Assembly (NCBI GenBank): GCA_016165875.1
Contig: JABBOT010000080.1
Span: 3,565,205-3,629,204 of the forward strand
Length of the DNA: 64,000 nt
Direction: 5' to 3'
Origin: Acanthopleura granulata
Taxonomy: Eukaryota > Mollusca > Polyplacophora > Chitonida > Chitonidae
Shown in pieces: positions 32,230-46,132 of this stretch. The stretch's first letter is position 1. The number at the start of each line of letters is the position of its first letter. Made by a program: the position numbers and the translations under genes. The notes under the pieces are model-generated. The model made no database searches. It saw nothing but the letters and a program-made list of their open reading frames with translations, and was not told where the DNA came from.

Positions 32230-34661
32230 ACCAAAAGTTGGAATGTTACTGATAAACAAATTGGACATACATAATTTCAGGCTTTTAACTTCAGAAAGCA
32301 AGTGAGCTCATCCGGCTTTATTTGGTTTGTTAGACTTCATTAACCTTTTGCGTAACACACCAATATGAGTTGAGCCTTAAAAACTTCCTAACGTGTACAC
32401 ATAACTATGATCCTTTGGTTGTATAATTTTATTTGGCCCAATCAAACGACCACAATGTACCCTAAACCCATGAATACCTGGGGGTTCTATAATTCAATTT
32501 CCTTTTCACTTGACATTCTAATTAATGAGATAATACCACACTCTCTCATTCAAACAGCCACACTCAACCCATCAACCCAAGTGTTTCACATGCTACATAT
32601 ATGGGCACACTATTTAATGGTCATTTGCCTCAATATACCATATTGCTTGTATAAAACCAAGCACATGTAGTCCTAAATTAAAAATCACCTGACAGGTTAT
32701 ATACTGGTATTCAATGTCTGTTCTTGAAATTAAAAAAATATCCTTAAATCATACCATATAAAATTATATATATTTATATACATGGTCTAATGTGGTCTAA
32801 CATGGTCTATTAAAGATTCTAATCCTTCACACCACTAGTACAAATGTTTCTCAAAAATTAATATTAAATGTTAATCTTGCACAGAAACAATAAAATGTCA
32901 TAAGAACAATCTAAATCTAAAAGTGTCATTTTGAAAAAATATGTTCATCTTGTGTATAGTACAACGATCATTTGATATACTGTAAATCTTCAACCTTTTC
33001 AATCACTAAAGCACATTTTTCAGTGGAATTCATACATACAGTGAATATGAAAATTACATCATTAAAATGATTTGTTTGTGTGATAAAAGATGCAAGCTTC
33101 ATAAAACTGTGCAAACTACTTCTCTATACCGCATAGTTCTGTCAGAAAGTTTAAAAATATTCCTTGCAGAGGTAGTTGAAGAATTAGGTCACATGAAACT
33201 GCTGGTGAGGTCCTGGTCTATAAGAGGTACTATTAATGTAGGCAACTTGTAAGTCGACTGTAACTATTATAAAGGTAACGTATCATCTTAATAATGGTAG
33301 TTACAATCACCTGAGCCCACTACATCATTGTCAAAAAGCAGAACAAAACCGATCACATTTCTCTTATCACAGTTTACAGAGGATATTTCACAATTATTTG
33401 AACTACCAATAACACTAGTATCTTGTCAGAGAACAACCCGATATATTAATCACATTAAGTTATTTTGCTGGTCAAAGATCAATTTATTAAATGAGGTGTA
33501 AAAATGGAATAAACCAAGTATTGAACTGCTGCTTACACATACTGTATTTATCTAAAGTTTAACATGTCAAAATGCATTTTCAGAAATATATAAAGGCCTT
33601 AAAATGGTACCTTTTGATGCCAATAACACTTGTTTTCCTGATAAATTAATCGAACTCCACAAAAATTCTCAAGCATGCCCTCAGAGGTGGATGAGTCAAG
33701 CAGAATGAAGCAAAATATGTCACTTCCAAAATGCTAAACCACAGGTGAAATACAGCCTATGAAAGGCAGCAAGATGCCGGAAATGTGAACACAATAGGGG
33801 AGTTTTCAGTTTGAACTCTTTCGTCGCAGAAGGTAAAAAGAATTCAGCTGTGTCATATGATTTGTCAAAAATGTCAGGCAATTTTGTTAATTTTAATTTA
33901 CCCATCTCCTGTCTCGCCGTGTTATGGAGGTATAAACGACCTCTCCTTTGTTGAGGAGCTTCTTAAATTAAAAAAAATTCCAGCTCCTAGACTTTCCTTA
34001 TTGTACATCTAAATAACTTTTTTGAAACTTTTCTTAGACACTGGTGTTATAGTAAATGTAACCAGAAATAGTTGCATAACATTTTTGATAGGTCACATGA
34101 AATGGTAGTAGCTTTTCTTAACATTAGCGATAAAAAAGTTCGAACTCGAAACTCCCATATCAAGGTGGATAACAGTAAGTTCTGGTAATTTATGAAAGAC
34201 AATACATGTACATTTGGTACATGGTGACTCAGATGGCATCATTAATACTCGTAAATTCAAGACAGCATTACTAAAATGCGGCAGATGTACTGGCATCTTA
34301 ACATCTGAAGTCAGAGTGAGAAGTTTACCCTGGGGAATAAAGTGAGCATTTCCCTTTAAGGTAAATAAGGTGACTCAAAATGCAACATGATGACTATCTC
34401 TTACCTAATATATGTTACTCATGGTTATTGTTTAATGCTATTAAAATCCACAGGGATGGGAATATTGAGCAGATGCACAATTCTTGTACATATTTCATAC
34501 ACTTACAGTACACATATCAAAATTGTGTGTGTTTATAAGCCAAGTATTGCTGCGACAGGCAGAGATAAATGCCCACTGAATGTTAATGGAACAGTCTGAC
34601 ATAAGTTATCTCCCTGTGGTTCCTAACTCTTGCACTCTGGGAACTTTCTGTTCAGATGAAT
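32230..34661. other. Intergenic, nothing recognised
   Basis: Very AT-rich. Short ORFs at 32407, 33067 and 33720 have no family resemblance. Confidence 0.45.
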
Positions 34662-34945
34662 GAGTGAGTGATTTATTTATTTATTTATTCATTTATTTAT
34701 TTATGTGATCGGTGTTTTACGCCGTACCTAAGAATATTTCACAGCATTATGGCGGGAGGAAACGGACCATGAGCAGAGCCTGGGGAAACCCATGACCATC
34801 CACAGGTTGCTGGCAGAGTTTCCCACAGAGGGCCAGAGAGGAAGCCAGTGTGAGCTGGACTAGAACTCACAGCAATGGCATTGGTGAGAGGCACCTGGGT
34901 CATTACACCTCGCTGGCAGGTTAGCCTCCTTGATCACAGAGGCCC
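34662..34945 (-). mobile_element. SINE, full-length, minus orientation
   Basis: Starts with a TTTATTTATT tail array and GTGTTTTACGCCGTACC, passes through the core (AGGAAACGGACCATGAGCAG) and ends at the head (ACACCTCGCTGGCAGG). It sits about 240 bases downstream of the GSS stop codon. Confidence 0.85.
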
Positions 34946-35142
34946 CTGACGAGTGATTCGGGTTGAATGAAACTTTGGCACTATTTCAACCTCTTCACGG
35001 CAACACTCTCTTTAGAATCTTTAATACCAAAACGTTTCCAATATGTCCAGAAAGTGTTCCAGCCAAGAAGTTTCACATTACTCATGATGAACTGTATCAC
35101 ATTATAACTGGGAAACAGATTTTCCTCAAAATAACTGATTAT

Positions 35143-35157
35143 TTTATTCCTTTTATT
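35143..35157 (-). terminator. Poly(A) signals of the GSS gene
   Basis: Two AATAAA hexamers on the minus strand (35152-35157 and 35143-35148) lie 31-47 bases after the GSS stop codon at 35188, which would give a very short 3' UTR. Confidence 0.5.
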
Positions 35158-35187
35158 GTTTTAGAGAATGTTAAATGTACCAGCATG

Positions 35188-38100
35188 TTAGTCTATAAGG
35201 TACGGAGTGTCTATGCCTGCAAACCCCGCTGCCACTCCCCCCTCGTTAGTGCCAAGGGTCTTGGTCCTCAGCAGGTGACCACATTGTCTGTTCTCCACCA
35301 CTGTACTGCCATTTCTGAAACCATCCACATATATATACCTGTTTACTTGATTGTCATTTTACATAACAACTTCATACATGTAGCGCAATGACAGTGAGAA
35401 CCTCCTGTACAGCTAAACGTAGAAATCCCCTACTCCCCATGCCCCAATTTTTCTAATTTTTGGGACAGATATTAGTACTGCTGAAAGCAAAACTTAGTTC
35501 TACCCAAGATTTTTCCAAACAGTAAAGATATGTACATGCTGTTAACTGGGTGGACTAGCCACATGAGAAAAGAGAAACTGTATATTACCGTTTATACAAA
35601 CAAATCCATATTGACTGAAAAAGGGAGAACCAATACCCCAACCACAGTCTCTGATGAGATAGTAGCTGGTTGGGACAAAATTAAAGCTGTTATCCAACAA
35701 CCTTACTGGTGACCTGCTATTACCTATGTACCATATCTGGTAGTCCCATGATAACTTCATGGTAATCAAACAGAGAAAAAACTGAAAAGATTGAAAAGAA
35801 TGAACTGGATTCGAACCCATGACCTCCAAATGGGTTTACCCCTAAAAACCAGTGTGGAGGCAAAGCGGCTTTGATCTTTCGCTCATAGTCCATAGCAAAA
35901 GACATAAAGAACACAGCGTAGCAAGGATGATTTCCATTCTCATGGTAAACTGCACTCAGCGATTTTCAGTTTCACAACTACCGTTTCCTATCAATATGGA
36001 CCTCTAAATATGGAGGGAATTTCTGTTTTCTTGCACTCCGCAATTTTTCAGCATAACAGCTGTAACTGTTTTCAGTCATGTCATCTCCAAATAAGGAGAA
36101 AAACTGCATTTTTTTGACCTCTGATTATATTTTACATCAAAGTATACATCACAGGAAATAAATAAGATCAGATTTGAGACCAGGATATCAAACTATATCA
36201 GGTGGCATAGTTAAAATATTTAAATTCAAAAACTTTTGGTCACCTGACAATTTCAGTAATCAGTGCATTTCCACAGCTTTCAAGTTATGAAAACGATTTT
36301 TATACAGTTACCTTTCCCCATGGTGTTCTATCTGTATTATAAATTTCAGCTCAATCACACACACTGTGCTCGAGAAAATGACAGGTCAACACATTCTATT
36401 CATGGCAAAGTAGGTCCAAAGTAGGTCAGGTTGAACCATAAAAATTGTAGGGAAAACATTTCCATGTAAAAATGTGAAGAAATAGACTGGATTTGAGCCT
36501 CAGAGTACTAGGACTAGACTGTCATGCAGACTAGCAGACTAACAGGATTCAACTGATTTGAACCTATGAAGACTGCCATATGCAAGCCTGCACTGAATGT
36601 AGGGAGAGCCTGTGCTTTGATCTACTGCTCCTGGCACCGACACCGTCTGGGCAGCCAAACCAGAGTGAAGGCTTTCATGAAGTGTTGCAGAAAGATCCCA
36701 TGTTGCAGGACTGCTCCTATGTTATTTAAATGTGAGAATTTTGACAAATTTTTGTTGGTTTCTCGGTAAAAGCTTGAAAACTATACAATGCACGAAATTA
36801 ATTCTTACAGATTTGTAATCCTGACATCATTGAACATGTTGAAATTGTACAAAAACTGTAAGAGTAGTAGCGTTTTAAATATTACCACGAACAGACAGAC
36901 AGAACAAATGATTACCACAATGGAAAATTGATACTACAAATTATGTATGTTGATGTAGTCTACACTTGAACTACACTTCACTGAAATCAGACAAAAACTG
37001 TAAAAAAAATATTCTGGATAAGCAGAAAGACTGATGGACAACCGAAAATCTATACTACGCATTATGTCTCTTGACGTTGTCTACACTTCACCTAAGTCTC
37101 GCTCAAATCGGACAAAAACTGTAGGAGGAGTAGGGTTTTGAAGCAAATGTTACTTGGCGTACTAGTGCTTCCCATACGGTCCAAAGGCCTGCATACTGAA
37201 TACAAGGCCAGGAGGAAGTACCAGGTCAGGAATGAAGCCAGGTGATTTATGATTTATTATATATTTATTTTATTGGTGTTTTACGTAGTACTCAAGAATA
37301 TTTCACTTTTACAACGGCGGCCAATACTATGGTGGGAAGAAACTGAGCAGAGCCTGTCGGGAAACCACGACCATGCGCAGGTTGCTGGCGAACCTGTGTG
37401 ATCAGAAAGGACACTAGCATGAGCTGGGCTTTAACTCACAACCATTGCTTTTGTGGTGCTGTACAGCTCATGAGGATGTGGCTGTACATGTATGCATATT
37501 AACCAGTTGACCATCACAGTACCCTCCCTTATATTTGTTTGAAGCAATCTAGAGTCTTACCCTATGAACACTCCATAAACGCCCAGTTCACATAAAACAT
37601 CAGACAGCTGAACTGGTGCACCGGCCTTCAGAAGGTAATTCTTCTGGGCTGGAGGAAAGATTCTCTCCATCAAAATATATGCTGACCGCTCTTCAGTGTT
37701 CTTGATTCTGTTCAGCTCCTTGATGATATCATCTCCATAAAGATTATTTCCTGAAAAAGACATGAAGGTGGACCAATCATTCATATGTGTAAAAATGGAT
37801 AAATTTCAGAAGAACAGAAAACCAACAAACAGTGCACCTTAGCACAAAGGTTGACTTATATATACTGACAGATGGGGACTGCTGGCCACCCTTAGCCAGA
37901 GGGCTTTGTGGACTTGATTTAGGTATAAAGCTTGTAAAGAGCTACCCCATCGTTCAATTCCGCTGCATGCGCATTAGATTCTTCCTGAATACACATAAAG
38001 CACAACAATTCTGAAAGCTGAAATATTTACGCACATTTTGCCACAATTGTTATTTGCTTTTACCTCATCATTCTTCTGTAAATCTTAGCCGAAGTCAAAA

Positions 38101-41100
38101 ACTGGATCATATTTAGCAGATCGCCACACGCTGCCATGTTTTTAAAATCTGTGTCAGCGAGGAACGCTTTGTGAGAGATCATACCTTGAAATTTAGATCC
38201 ATTGTAAACAAAACTACACCTTCAATCGATCTGCATAAAGGTCAACCACGGATGCCCATGCGCAGGGCGCAATTACACAGTTTATCAGGTCAAGTCATCC
38301 AGCGTAAGTCACTGATGTGAAGGCTACAGAATGTGAAAAAATTTGGCAGAAGAACAAAGAATGTCTTGGTGAACACAGTTTACCTGGTTCATGCATGTCT
38401 TGGTTCATTTTGCGTGGATTTTTGTAGCGTGGAGTTTCTCTGCGCTGAGCTATTTTTTCATACCACTATTTTAACCTGCATAGCACCTAGGCTGTGATCT
38501 ACGCCTAACCCCATATTAAAGATCTCAGCCGACATCCTTGGTAAAATGCACATTAGAAATAAAAGTATGCTGCAAAGTTTGATATTCACAGTAATCGAGG
38601 ATCAACCACCAACACTCCAAATGTACTACAAAGTTTAATTGGTTGAAATTCTAATTTTGATCCATCTAGAGGTTTTTATAATACAATATGATAAAATAAC
38701 AGAGCACATTTAAGTGCTTGCTAAGAGGTTGTGCAGCAACATCATCAATTATGACTTGAATTTTAATACAACAAAACCCAATATACAATATTACCCACCT
38801 CCACCTTCTCGCTGAGGTTTCATCACAAAATGTTCTGGATCTTTCATTGCCATGGCAACGGCTTTGTCACCTTCTGAATTCTGTAACAAGCAAGCACAGC
38901 AATGAATTCTGAAATAAATGTTTTTCAAATTGGCTAAAAAGTCTTTGAAGTATTTATAGTTTGTTTACTCATACACAACTTTACACTGTTGCCTTACATG
39001 GTACTCTCAGCCTACCAAAAAGAGCTTACATGGCATTAAAGAATATTTCTCTTAGTTTATGGCAATGCAGCTTAAATGTGGAGGAAAATTCCTTCACCGG
39101 GTCTCTTACAGACCTCTGATGTTCCACTGCAGTCAAACCATCTGCACCTATCCCCTTGAGCTTTGGTGAAATGGGTGGCTATCTTCTGTCAGAATGCCAC
39201 CTTAACAGACAACAGTCCCACTTTATACGCCAGTAAATGTTATCAAAGAAAAACCGACATCTGTGCTGTCAGGCATAGACTGTACAAGCAACATGACTGA
39301 AAGATGTATTTCATATTTTGCAAAAAAACTCACGTATATACAAAGTATTACTTTCATCTGTCCAGCTCGAATATTTTGACATACATTATAGAAAACGAGA
39401 ATTGTATTATAATTGTCTGAAAGCTCAGTGACATGTTAAAAGCTACATGTAGAGCACTGGACAAGCAAAAAGAAATTGTTATCGTGAGAAAACATCAACA
39501 TCGTCTATGTCCTTGTCATGTTTGCAGAACAGACACTGAGCAGAAGTCAACAGTGCTGTGCTCAGGGAGAAAAACTTGTTACCAATACTTATTAGTGAAC
39601 ATCATTACTCATACTTGTTACACAACACCAGCACTTGCTACACAACACCAGCACTTGTTACACAACACCAGCACTTGTTTATAGTGACCGTCATACAGTA
39701 CCAGATCGAGAGTGTAGAGTCCAGCAAAAGTTCTGCGGAGTCTGCAGACATCATCCTCGTCCTTGATAAACCTCTCCAGCACGCCTGGCCGTGCTAACAC
39801 CTCCTGGATCTTCTTACTGCCAGCCAGATGAGACTGGACAGATGGACACTTGATGGCCAGAGATTGCTCTAGCTTCAGTTTCGCTTCCCACTCCTGGGTG
39901 AGGAACAAAGAAACACGCATCACTGGCTGACACTTCTGATTGCTCTTTTGTTACATGTATGTGGTGTACATAAATGCACACCCAGATACTGGCTTTAAAC
40001 ATTCAACTCACCAATTTATTCTCTAACAAGAAGAAGGAAAGCATCTAAAACCAGGTAGAGGCCACTAGACCTTTCTAGATGCCTGACAAACGTCTTGTCT
40101 TAAAACTAAGGCCAAACAGCAGGGGACAATTTCATAAAACTTCCAACAGATGTTTTTCTCCATAAATACACAATGCCTGTGTTGCAGAGCCATGAGATGG
40201 TATCATTTGCAGAGGAGAATGTTTACACAAAGTTTATGAAATTGGCCCCAGGAACTGAAGTCAAACTTGGAACACCACTGGCTCAGGGCTAAACTAACTT
40301 CCAGGAAGACGCCTGTAATGCTACCGGTTGGTGAAGGCCCTGGGTTAAATGTTAGTCAGGACTCTGTTATAAAAACACAGTGGGATAAAAGATGATACAA
40401 AAAAAGGTAAAACTTAAATGAAACTGGCATAAAATTCAACTTGATCTGTAACTCATCATGGTAAACTCGCGTACCAAGTTGCAATTCAATGCGATAAACC
40501 TTACCATAATGCAAAAGGCCGGAAAGCTATCAAGGACCAAAACAGGATAAAATGGCCATATTATGTTTATTTACAACGGAAAAAATAGCTTCCCTTGGTC
40601 AATATGTTGATCCCATATGAGTAAAAAAGTTCAGAAAACTGTTTTGTGACAGGCCGATAGATGTGGGGTAAACTTGTAGTCTGATACGATACACCCACAG
40701 AACCAGTTAAAATCACCTGGACAGGTGTCTGGATAATGGGACGGTTATACAATACATGCAAAACCTAGCTAAAGAAAAAGTAATGAACACTATTAAATGA
40801 CTATTCCAAGAGGTAAATGTGAAGTTTCACAGACCAGAAAGAATTATATTGACAAATGCCAAGGACAGAAGCTATTTTTTCTGAAACTTGGTATTAACAT
40901 TCTATCTAACAAATCAAGAGGTCGGGATCATTTTCATATCATAGTCTACGTCCAGAATTTGGACGCAGAGACCTGGGAGTTTCACACAATACTGGTGGTG
41001 GTGTTATTCTGCATGGCAATACAGGAAAGGGAACAATCTGGTTGCCTTAAGTTCCTACTGTCAGAGAATCTTATGTTAACATGGGACCCCGAAGTTCCTA

Positions 41101-44100
41101 TCATTTGCTACCGATTAATCATATGACCAAAATGACAGAATGCGTGACATACATGACACACCATTTCAAATAATAAATACCATTTAAGTATGTACGAATG
41201 CTGGGGGTTTTATGTCATACTCAACCATTTTTTAGTTAAATGATGGAGAGGAATCCTTAGAATACATGTATATACTGTGTCTTCTTGTAGCAGGGCTAGT
41301 CCATGTTGCCAAACTTCTACTGCCACTGGAGCATCATGCGACGACATCAGACGTCACACCCTGCCAGTCACATTATACTGACACTGGACCCTCCAGTACT
41401 GTTTCCTTGCTCTAAACTCTCAATGTTAAGCGCTAAGCGAAGTAGCAACAAGTATCATTTTTGAAGTCTTTGTTATGACCCTACCCCAGACCTAGATCTC
41501 ACAATCCCCGAGGCGGACACTGGTCGCATCCATACATACACATTAATATTTAATTCTTTTTTAAAAGGAAAAAAATGGTGGTAGAAAACATTGCAATCAT
41601 GTACATATGCTCACTTTGTTTGAGGGGAAATCTGTGGGCACATAACCACATCTGAAGTATACTACAGCTACCTCTATGTCGTCTCTGTAAAACAGATGGA
41701 TAATATTATTAACATATACACGTACATGTACAGTGTTTCACATTCAGGCAAATATTTCAGAGAGGAGTTTGTATTTCACTAGAGAATAAATGTGTAATTT
41801 ATTTACTTATTTATTTGATTGGGGTTTTATGCTGTTCCTAAGAATATTTCACTTATATGATGACTAAAAAAATGACTTGGAACACCCAATTCCTGACTCA
41901 ATTACCCGATCACTGACACAACAATCCCATTACTCACCCAACCAAAATCCCATCAGTACTCAACCATTGAATCAGTCACTTAATCACACTGTCATGGACT
42001 TGATAACTCAGACACACCAACAGATTCAATCACTTATACGCCTAGTTACAGGCAGACATTCCCAAGTATAGCTGGAGAGGAAGCCAGCATGAGCTGGACT
42101 TGAACTCACAGCGACCGCATTGGTGAGAGAATATTGGCTCGTGCTGTGCTAGCGCACTAACCAACTCAGCCATGGAGGCCCCTGAAGGTGTTTTAAGGTT
42201 TGTTTGGACAGTGGGACAATATGCTACCAGAAAAAAGTAACTTTCAATGCCAAATATAATATTTTATGACATTTATTTACATCTGGAAATGCAATTTTGT
42301 GGATGGAATTTTAGATTACAGTATATACTCACATGACCAGTTTTCTGTCATCTCTTAACTGAGCATTCTCATAAATCTGTATGAAGTTTCTCCTGATGAC
42401 CCTGATGGATGGGTCAATGGCGTGGACTTTGAACTCCAGCCACCGCTGGTCAAACACGTTACGGGAGACTGGCTCTACCAGATACAACACAGCAGCACTG
42501 GGAAGACACAAGAAAGAGATCAGGCAGACATAAACTTAGATTTCCTCCTCAAGAAAGACAAACTGATGTCAAATCTTGATTACAGTGTATGCAGTTTTGA
42601 ATATTTTTTCCATTATCCGTTTTCCCTGGATTATCATTAAATTCCAGAGTTTTCAGGAAGCAACCAAAATAAACAACAAAAATTCCTGACTTTTCAGGAA
42701 GCAACCAAAATAAACAACAAAAATTCCTGACTTTTCAAGACGCCCCCAAAATAAGATAAAAAAAAAAGTCCACACTTTTCATGGCTCCTAAATTTTCCAA
42801 ATTGTATTTGAGAATTTTTAGTATCTTTTAAGAACACGTGTGGTGAGACACAAAATTATTTGCTCCCCTATCAATGGTGCACATGTCCAAGAATTTCTCA
42901 CTTGCTAAATATAACTTGCAGACACACACCTCTGTTTTCCATAGAGCTTCCAAGCATCAACCAACCCCTGAGCAAGCCCAGTTGAGGCACCATTATCAGG
43001 AAGCTGTCAATGACATAAAAATTTATATGTTTATGTATCATTTTAGTAATCCTATAACAGGCAAAGAATCCTTCATACTTCACATTTATTTCAGCTGTGA
43101 TAATTTCATTCCCATTTTCAATAACTCCATTAAAATATTATTTATACATTAACAGGTTGAATACATGTATAGCACCATAGCTTACAAGCCCTGTCCCTGG
43201 AAAGTTACAGATGTAGTTTACAGAGTTTTATACCATTACAAAAAAGGCAATACTTGAGGTCTAACTTTAACAGGCCTATTGGCATGTATCTTTACATGAA
43301 TGCAACTGCAAAAAATATGAGAAAAATATTACATTTGACTCCTGATTCGTAACTCCACACAACTCCAGGGTATACCTGCAAATAAGGAAAATACCTGAAT
43401 TACCTGTAGCTTGACATTTTGTTAAACTGTTCAATACTTTATCTCAACCTGCAAGTGAAGTCATGATTGTACTAGTAGGAGTTACACCCCAAATCTATAT
43501 GTAGAATTTAAGTCAAAAATAAAAAATGAAGTCATAAATTTACCAGGGAAATCACAAATCCATAAATGAAATAAAAAATCTGCAGGTGAAGTTATACATA
43601 TAACTCTACAGGAGAAGTCATAAATCTACAAGAAGTGATACATCAAGAAGTGAAGTCCTAAATATAAAAGTGAAGCTGTAAATCTATAAATGGCAAGTGA
43701 AGGCATCCATCTACAAGAGAAGTCATGCGCCTACAAGTGACGTCATAAATCTACGATTGACCTCACTGACCTATGGACGGAGGTCAGCTGGGAGGCCAGG
43801 CCCCCAAAGCTTGAAGCCATTGTGTTGAACTCGATCTGTTTAATGCTGGGTTTGGATGGATCCTTCATGTCCACCATGTAATCACTACGGTTCAGATTCA
43901 GCACAATCGGCTGAAAGATAAAAAACATGAAGGTTAGTGAAGGAAAATATTTCAGAAAAATGTAAAAATATACAGTTTGCTACTTGCAAATCTTCTTGAT
44001 TCCTGAAAAGGCAGCATTTATTGGACTGAGAAATTTCTATGCCTTTTAATTTCACATATATTAGAACATTTCATGTCCCAAAGGAAGCTTTAAGGGGATG

Positions 44101-46132
44101 GCCATACTATCAACTAATATACTAAAGTGTACATAACAAAACCTGAACCAAAGTCCTGGAAAACAGACTCAGTTTTTTATTAAAATTTTTCACTTTAAAT
44201 GCTTTTGTAACATTGACTTCTACTTAGGTCCGTTGGGAAACATTCAGGAAAGAAATCAAAGGCCTATATGTATGCACATTTTGAATGGAAAATAAACAGC
44301 AGTCCGTGAGCGTAAGTGGCCAAAACCTGGTGTGACCCCATTGTCACAATATGCTTGAAAATGACCCTAATTTGTCAAATGCCTCTTACTTGGCTGAAAC
44401 AAGTGAAAAAGAAAGAAGAAGAATTATTTCCAACTATTTTCCTGGGCAGTGTTCAAAAGTATTTCCTCTGACAAATATGTACTTGGCGTTAGTGCCTGTA
44501 ATATCAGATGATTCAGTGATACAGTGATTCAGTGATACAGTGATTCAGTGATACAATGGCACAGCGAGATGTAGCTACATGTCACAAGGCTCACTCACCT
44601 GGCCAGACTTCTCTTTCCTAACTATGGTCAGAATATCCCATAAATGGCGGATAAAATCATCTGTTTCTATAACACTAAAAAATGTCAGCAATTGCAACAT
44701 TCATTAATATTCAATAGCAACAATAAAACATAAAAAAAATCTGGGTCTGTAAAGGAAGAAGCCAGGGAAAAAAGACCTGGGTTCAAAGGAAGCCTAAAGA
44801 ATTTGTACACCACATTAATCCGGAATTTTACTTGCCTTCGTTTGAATGCTCCATTTACTACGTACAATCATTTTTTTTTAACATACGAAGCATTCTGCGT
44901 GTGCTGCTAATTACTGTATGATGTGAAATGCCACCGAGGAAATGATAGGTGCCTACAGCTGAGTCAACATGTACATCGCCAGTAAGTTTTCAAACCTTTT
45001 TCAAAGCAGTGTGTACAGTGGAGAGCATGTGGATCAACAAGTGTCATGCAGCTTAGTAATACAATTTCTACATGAGTTCTTCCGTTAACATATTAAGTAC
45101 ATGCAATCATGTCTGGCACATATAAAGACCATGCTGAGAAATGAAATGATGTATTGAAAACTTACCCTTTAAGTGATTCATGTAAAAATTCATAATCTTG
45201 AGCCACTTGGTGCATGAGGTTGTTAAACAACGTTTGGACATCCAGAGCGTCTTGAAAGCAGGAACGAGGTAAAGGGCTTGGGAACAAGGTAAATGGAGCA
45301 TAATTCAGAACCTCTGAGGAGTTTGGTGCCTCTTTGGTTCTCATCAAAATTCCTGCAAAATAAAACAGGATTTTAAACAGAAGACTAAAACTTCATGGAT
45401 TTAAAGAAGTTGCATTAAATCAAACTAATAATGGATGTCTGTAACTGGTTTCAAGCAGAACACTTACAAGATGTGATCAGCAAAAATATTTGTGGGTATC
45501 CTCAGGGGCAGTATTATATCTGACTGAATTTTTGATGGAAATGTATGATGGAAATGTGTCACACGTACTCCAAACATGTGTAATTACTGTTATTTACCCA
45601 TGTGAATTATTTAAATTTCCCTGTTGTTTAACACCATGATTTATTGTAAAGAATTCTTAACTAATTCCTTGGAGATTTAGTTCTATAGGTGGAGGAACCT
45701 GGAGTGCCCAGGGTAACTGAACGACCTTTGGCAAGTTACCGATGAACTTTCTCATGTGTGAGTGAAGATATACTCACTCTAACTAATGAAAGACACGGCC
45801 TATAGAAGATTTTTGATTGCACAAATGGCAACACAAGCTTCACTGACCATGTGTTATTACCAAGGACCCACAAACGGAGGAATCTACAATTTCCCTGTGC
45901 AAAGGCTGGGTTTGAACATGTACCTAGCCACTGGTGAATTTTGACAAGGAATTGATATATGCGATGATGTAGAGCAAAAGCAGAATGTCAGACTGATTGA
46001 TTTACCATGACAGAGAGCGAAGTCCTTGCCCTTGGCCACCACCTCCTGGAGCTGATCCTCAGGTAAGGGTAAACTGACACCTTCATGTGCTATGGTTACC
46101 GCATCTGAAGGCAACACAACAAAACTGTCCAT
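35188..46132 (-). CDS. GSS: Glutathione synthetase, eleven exons
   Basis: Exons, 5' to 3': 46006-46132, 45166-45352, 44599-44674, 43767-43910, 42930-43003, 42333-42497, 41615-41684, 39702-39893, 38799-38880, 37561-37750, 35188-35314. All are GT-AG and phases close to 477 residues (human enzyme 474). The cytosolic enzyme joins gamma-glutamylcysteine and glycine using ATP. Visible family signatures: [13 protein letters not shown] (residues 57-69), [12 protein letters not shown] (133-144), [18 protein letters not shown] (152-169), the glycine-rich ATP loop [14 protein letters not shown] (365-378), and GHLLRTK with GGVAAG near the C-terminus. About 15 residues expected after SVHRS seem missing; a micro-exon may be hidden, or the donor may be at 43771. 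A CTTCAG acceptor at 46105 may mean the true start lies in an upstream exon. Confidence 0.93.
35750..35905 (-). mobile_element. Possible tRNA-related SINE fragment
   Basis: On the minus strand CATGGGTTCGAATCCAG is a Pol III B-box-like sequence after an A-box-like stretch. Part of it (GGCTTTGATC...GCTC) recurs near 36605. It lies in the 3' flank to last-intron region of GSS. Confidence 0.35.
36780..37141. repeat. Degenerate repeat, three units of 120-140 bp
   Basis: ACAAAAACTGTA occurs at about 36849, 36991 and 37112, each with partly shared flanks (GTCTACACTT, ATTATGT, AGTAG.GTTTT). It is inside the last GSS intron. Confidence 0.5.
37250..37485 (-). mobile_element. SINE in the last GSS intron
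   Basis: Tail GTGTTTTACGTAGTACTCAA, core GGTGGGAAGAAACTGAGCAG, then a decayed head region. Its 3' head end lies about 75 bases from the exon at 37561. Confidence 0.8.
39618..39677. repeat. Three 20 bp tandem units beside a GSS exon
   Basis: GTTACACAACACCAGCACTT is present three times with one substitution, about 25 bases from the splice donor at 39702, in the intron. Confidence 0.9.
41790..42183 (-). mobile_element. SINE with its core replaced by ACTCA/CAATCA-rich sequence
   Basis: The tail (TTATTTGATTGGGGTTTTAT, AGAATATTTCACTTATATGA) and head half (GGAGAGGAAGCCAGCATGAG to CTCAGCCATGGAGGCCCC) are well kept. About 200 bases between them (41866-42068) are low-complexity, with repeats such as CACTCAATCAC, instead of the normal core. 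The ORF at 41877-42071 is an artefact. Confidence 0.75.
43441..43765. repeat. Degenerate 20-21 bp tandem repeat abutting a GSS splice donor
   Basis: Variants of AAGTCATAAATCTACAAGTG recur about 14 times and reach to within a few bases of the exon at 43767-43910. One unit contains TGACGTCA (about 43738-43745). Confidence 0.7.
44509..44556. repeat. Short tandem repeat, 16 bp unit
   Basis: GATTCAGTGATACAGT is repeated about three times, 43 bases from the GSS exon at 44599. Confidence 0.85.
45671..45760. repeat. Unexpanded SINE-core fragment related to the 10.6 kb minisatellite
   Basis: GGTGGAGGAACCTGGAGTGC, then GAACGACCTTTGGCAAG, then TTACCGATGAACTTTCTCA follows the same order as the minisatellite unit with its flanks, but as a single copy. 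Confidence 0.6.

Noticed and set aside
35188..46132. Operon-like or functional coupling of PIPOX and GSS
   Set aside because: They are same-strand neighbours about 7 kb apart with separate starts; nothing in the sequence shows joint regulation.
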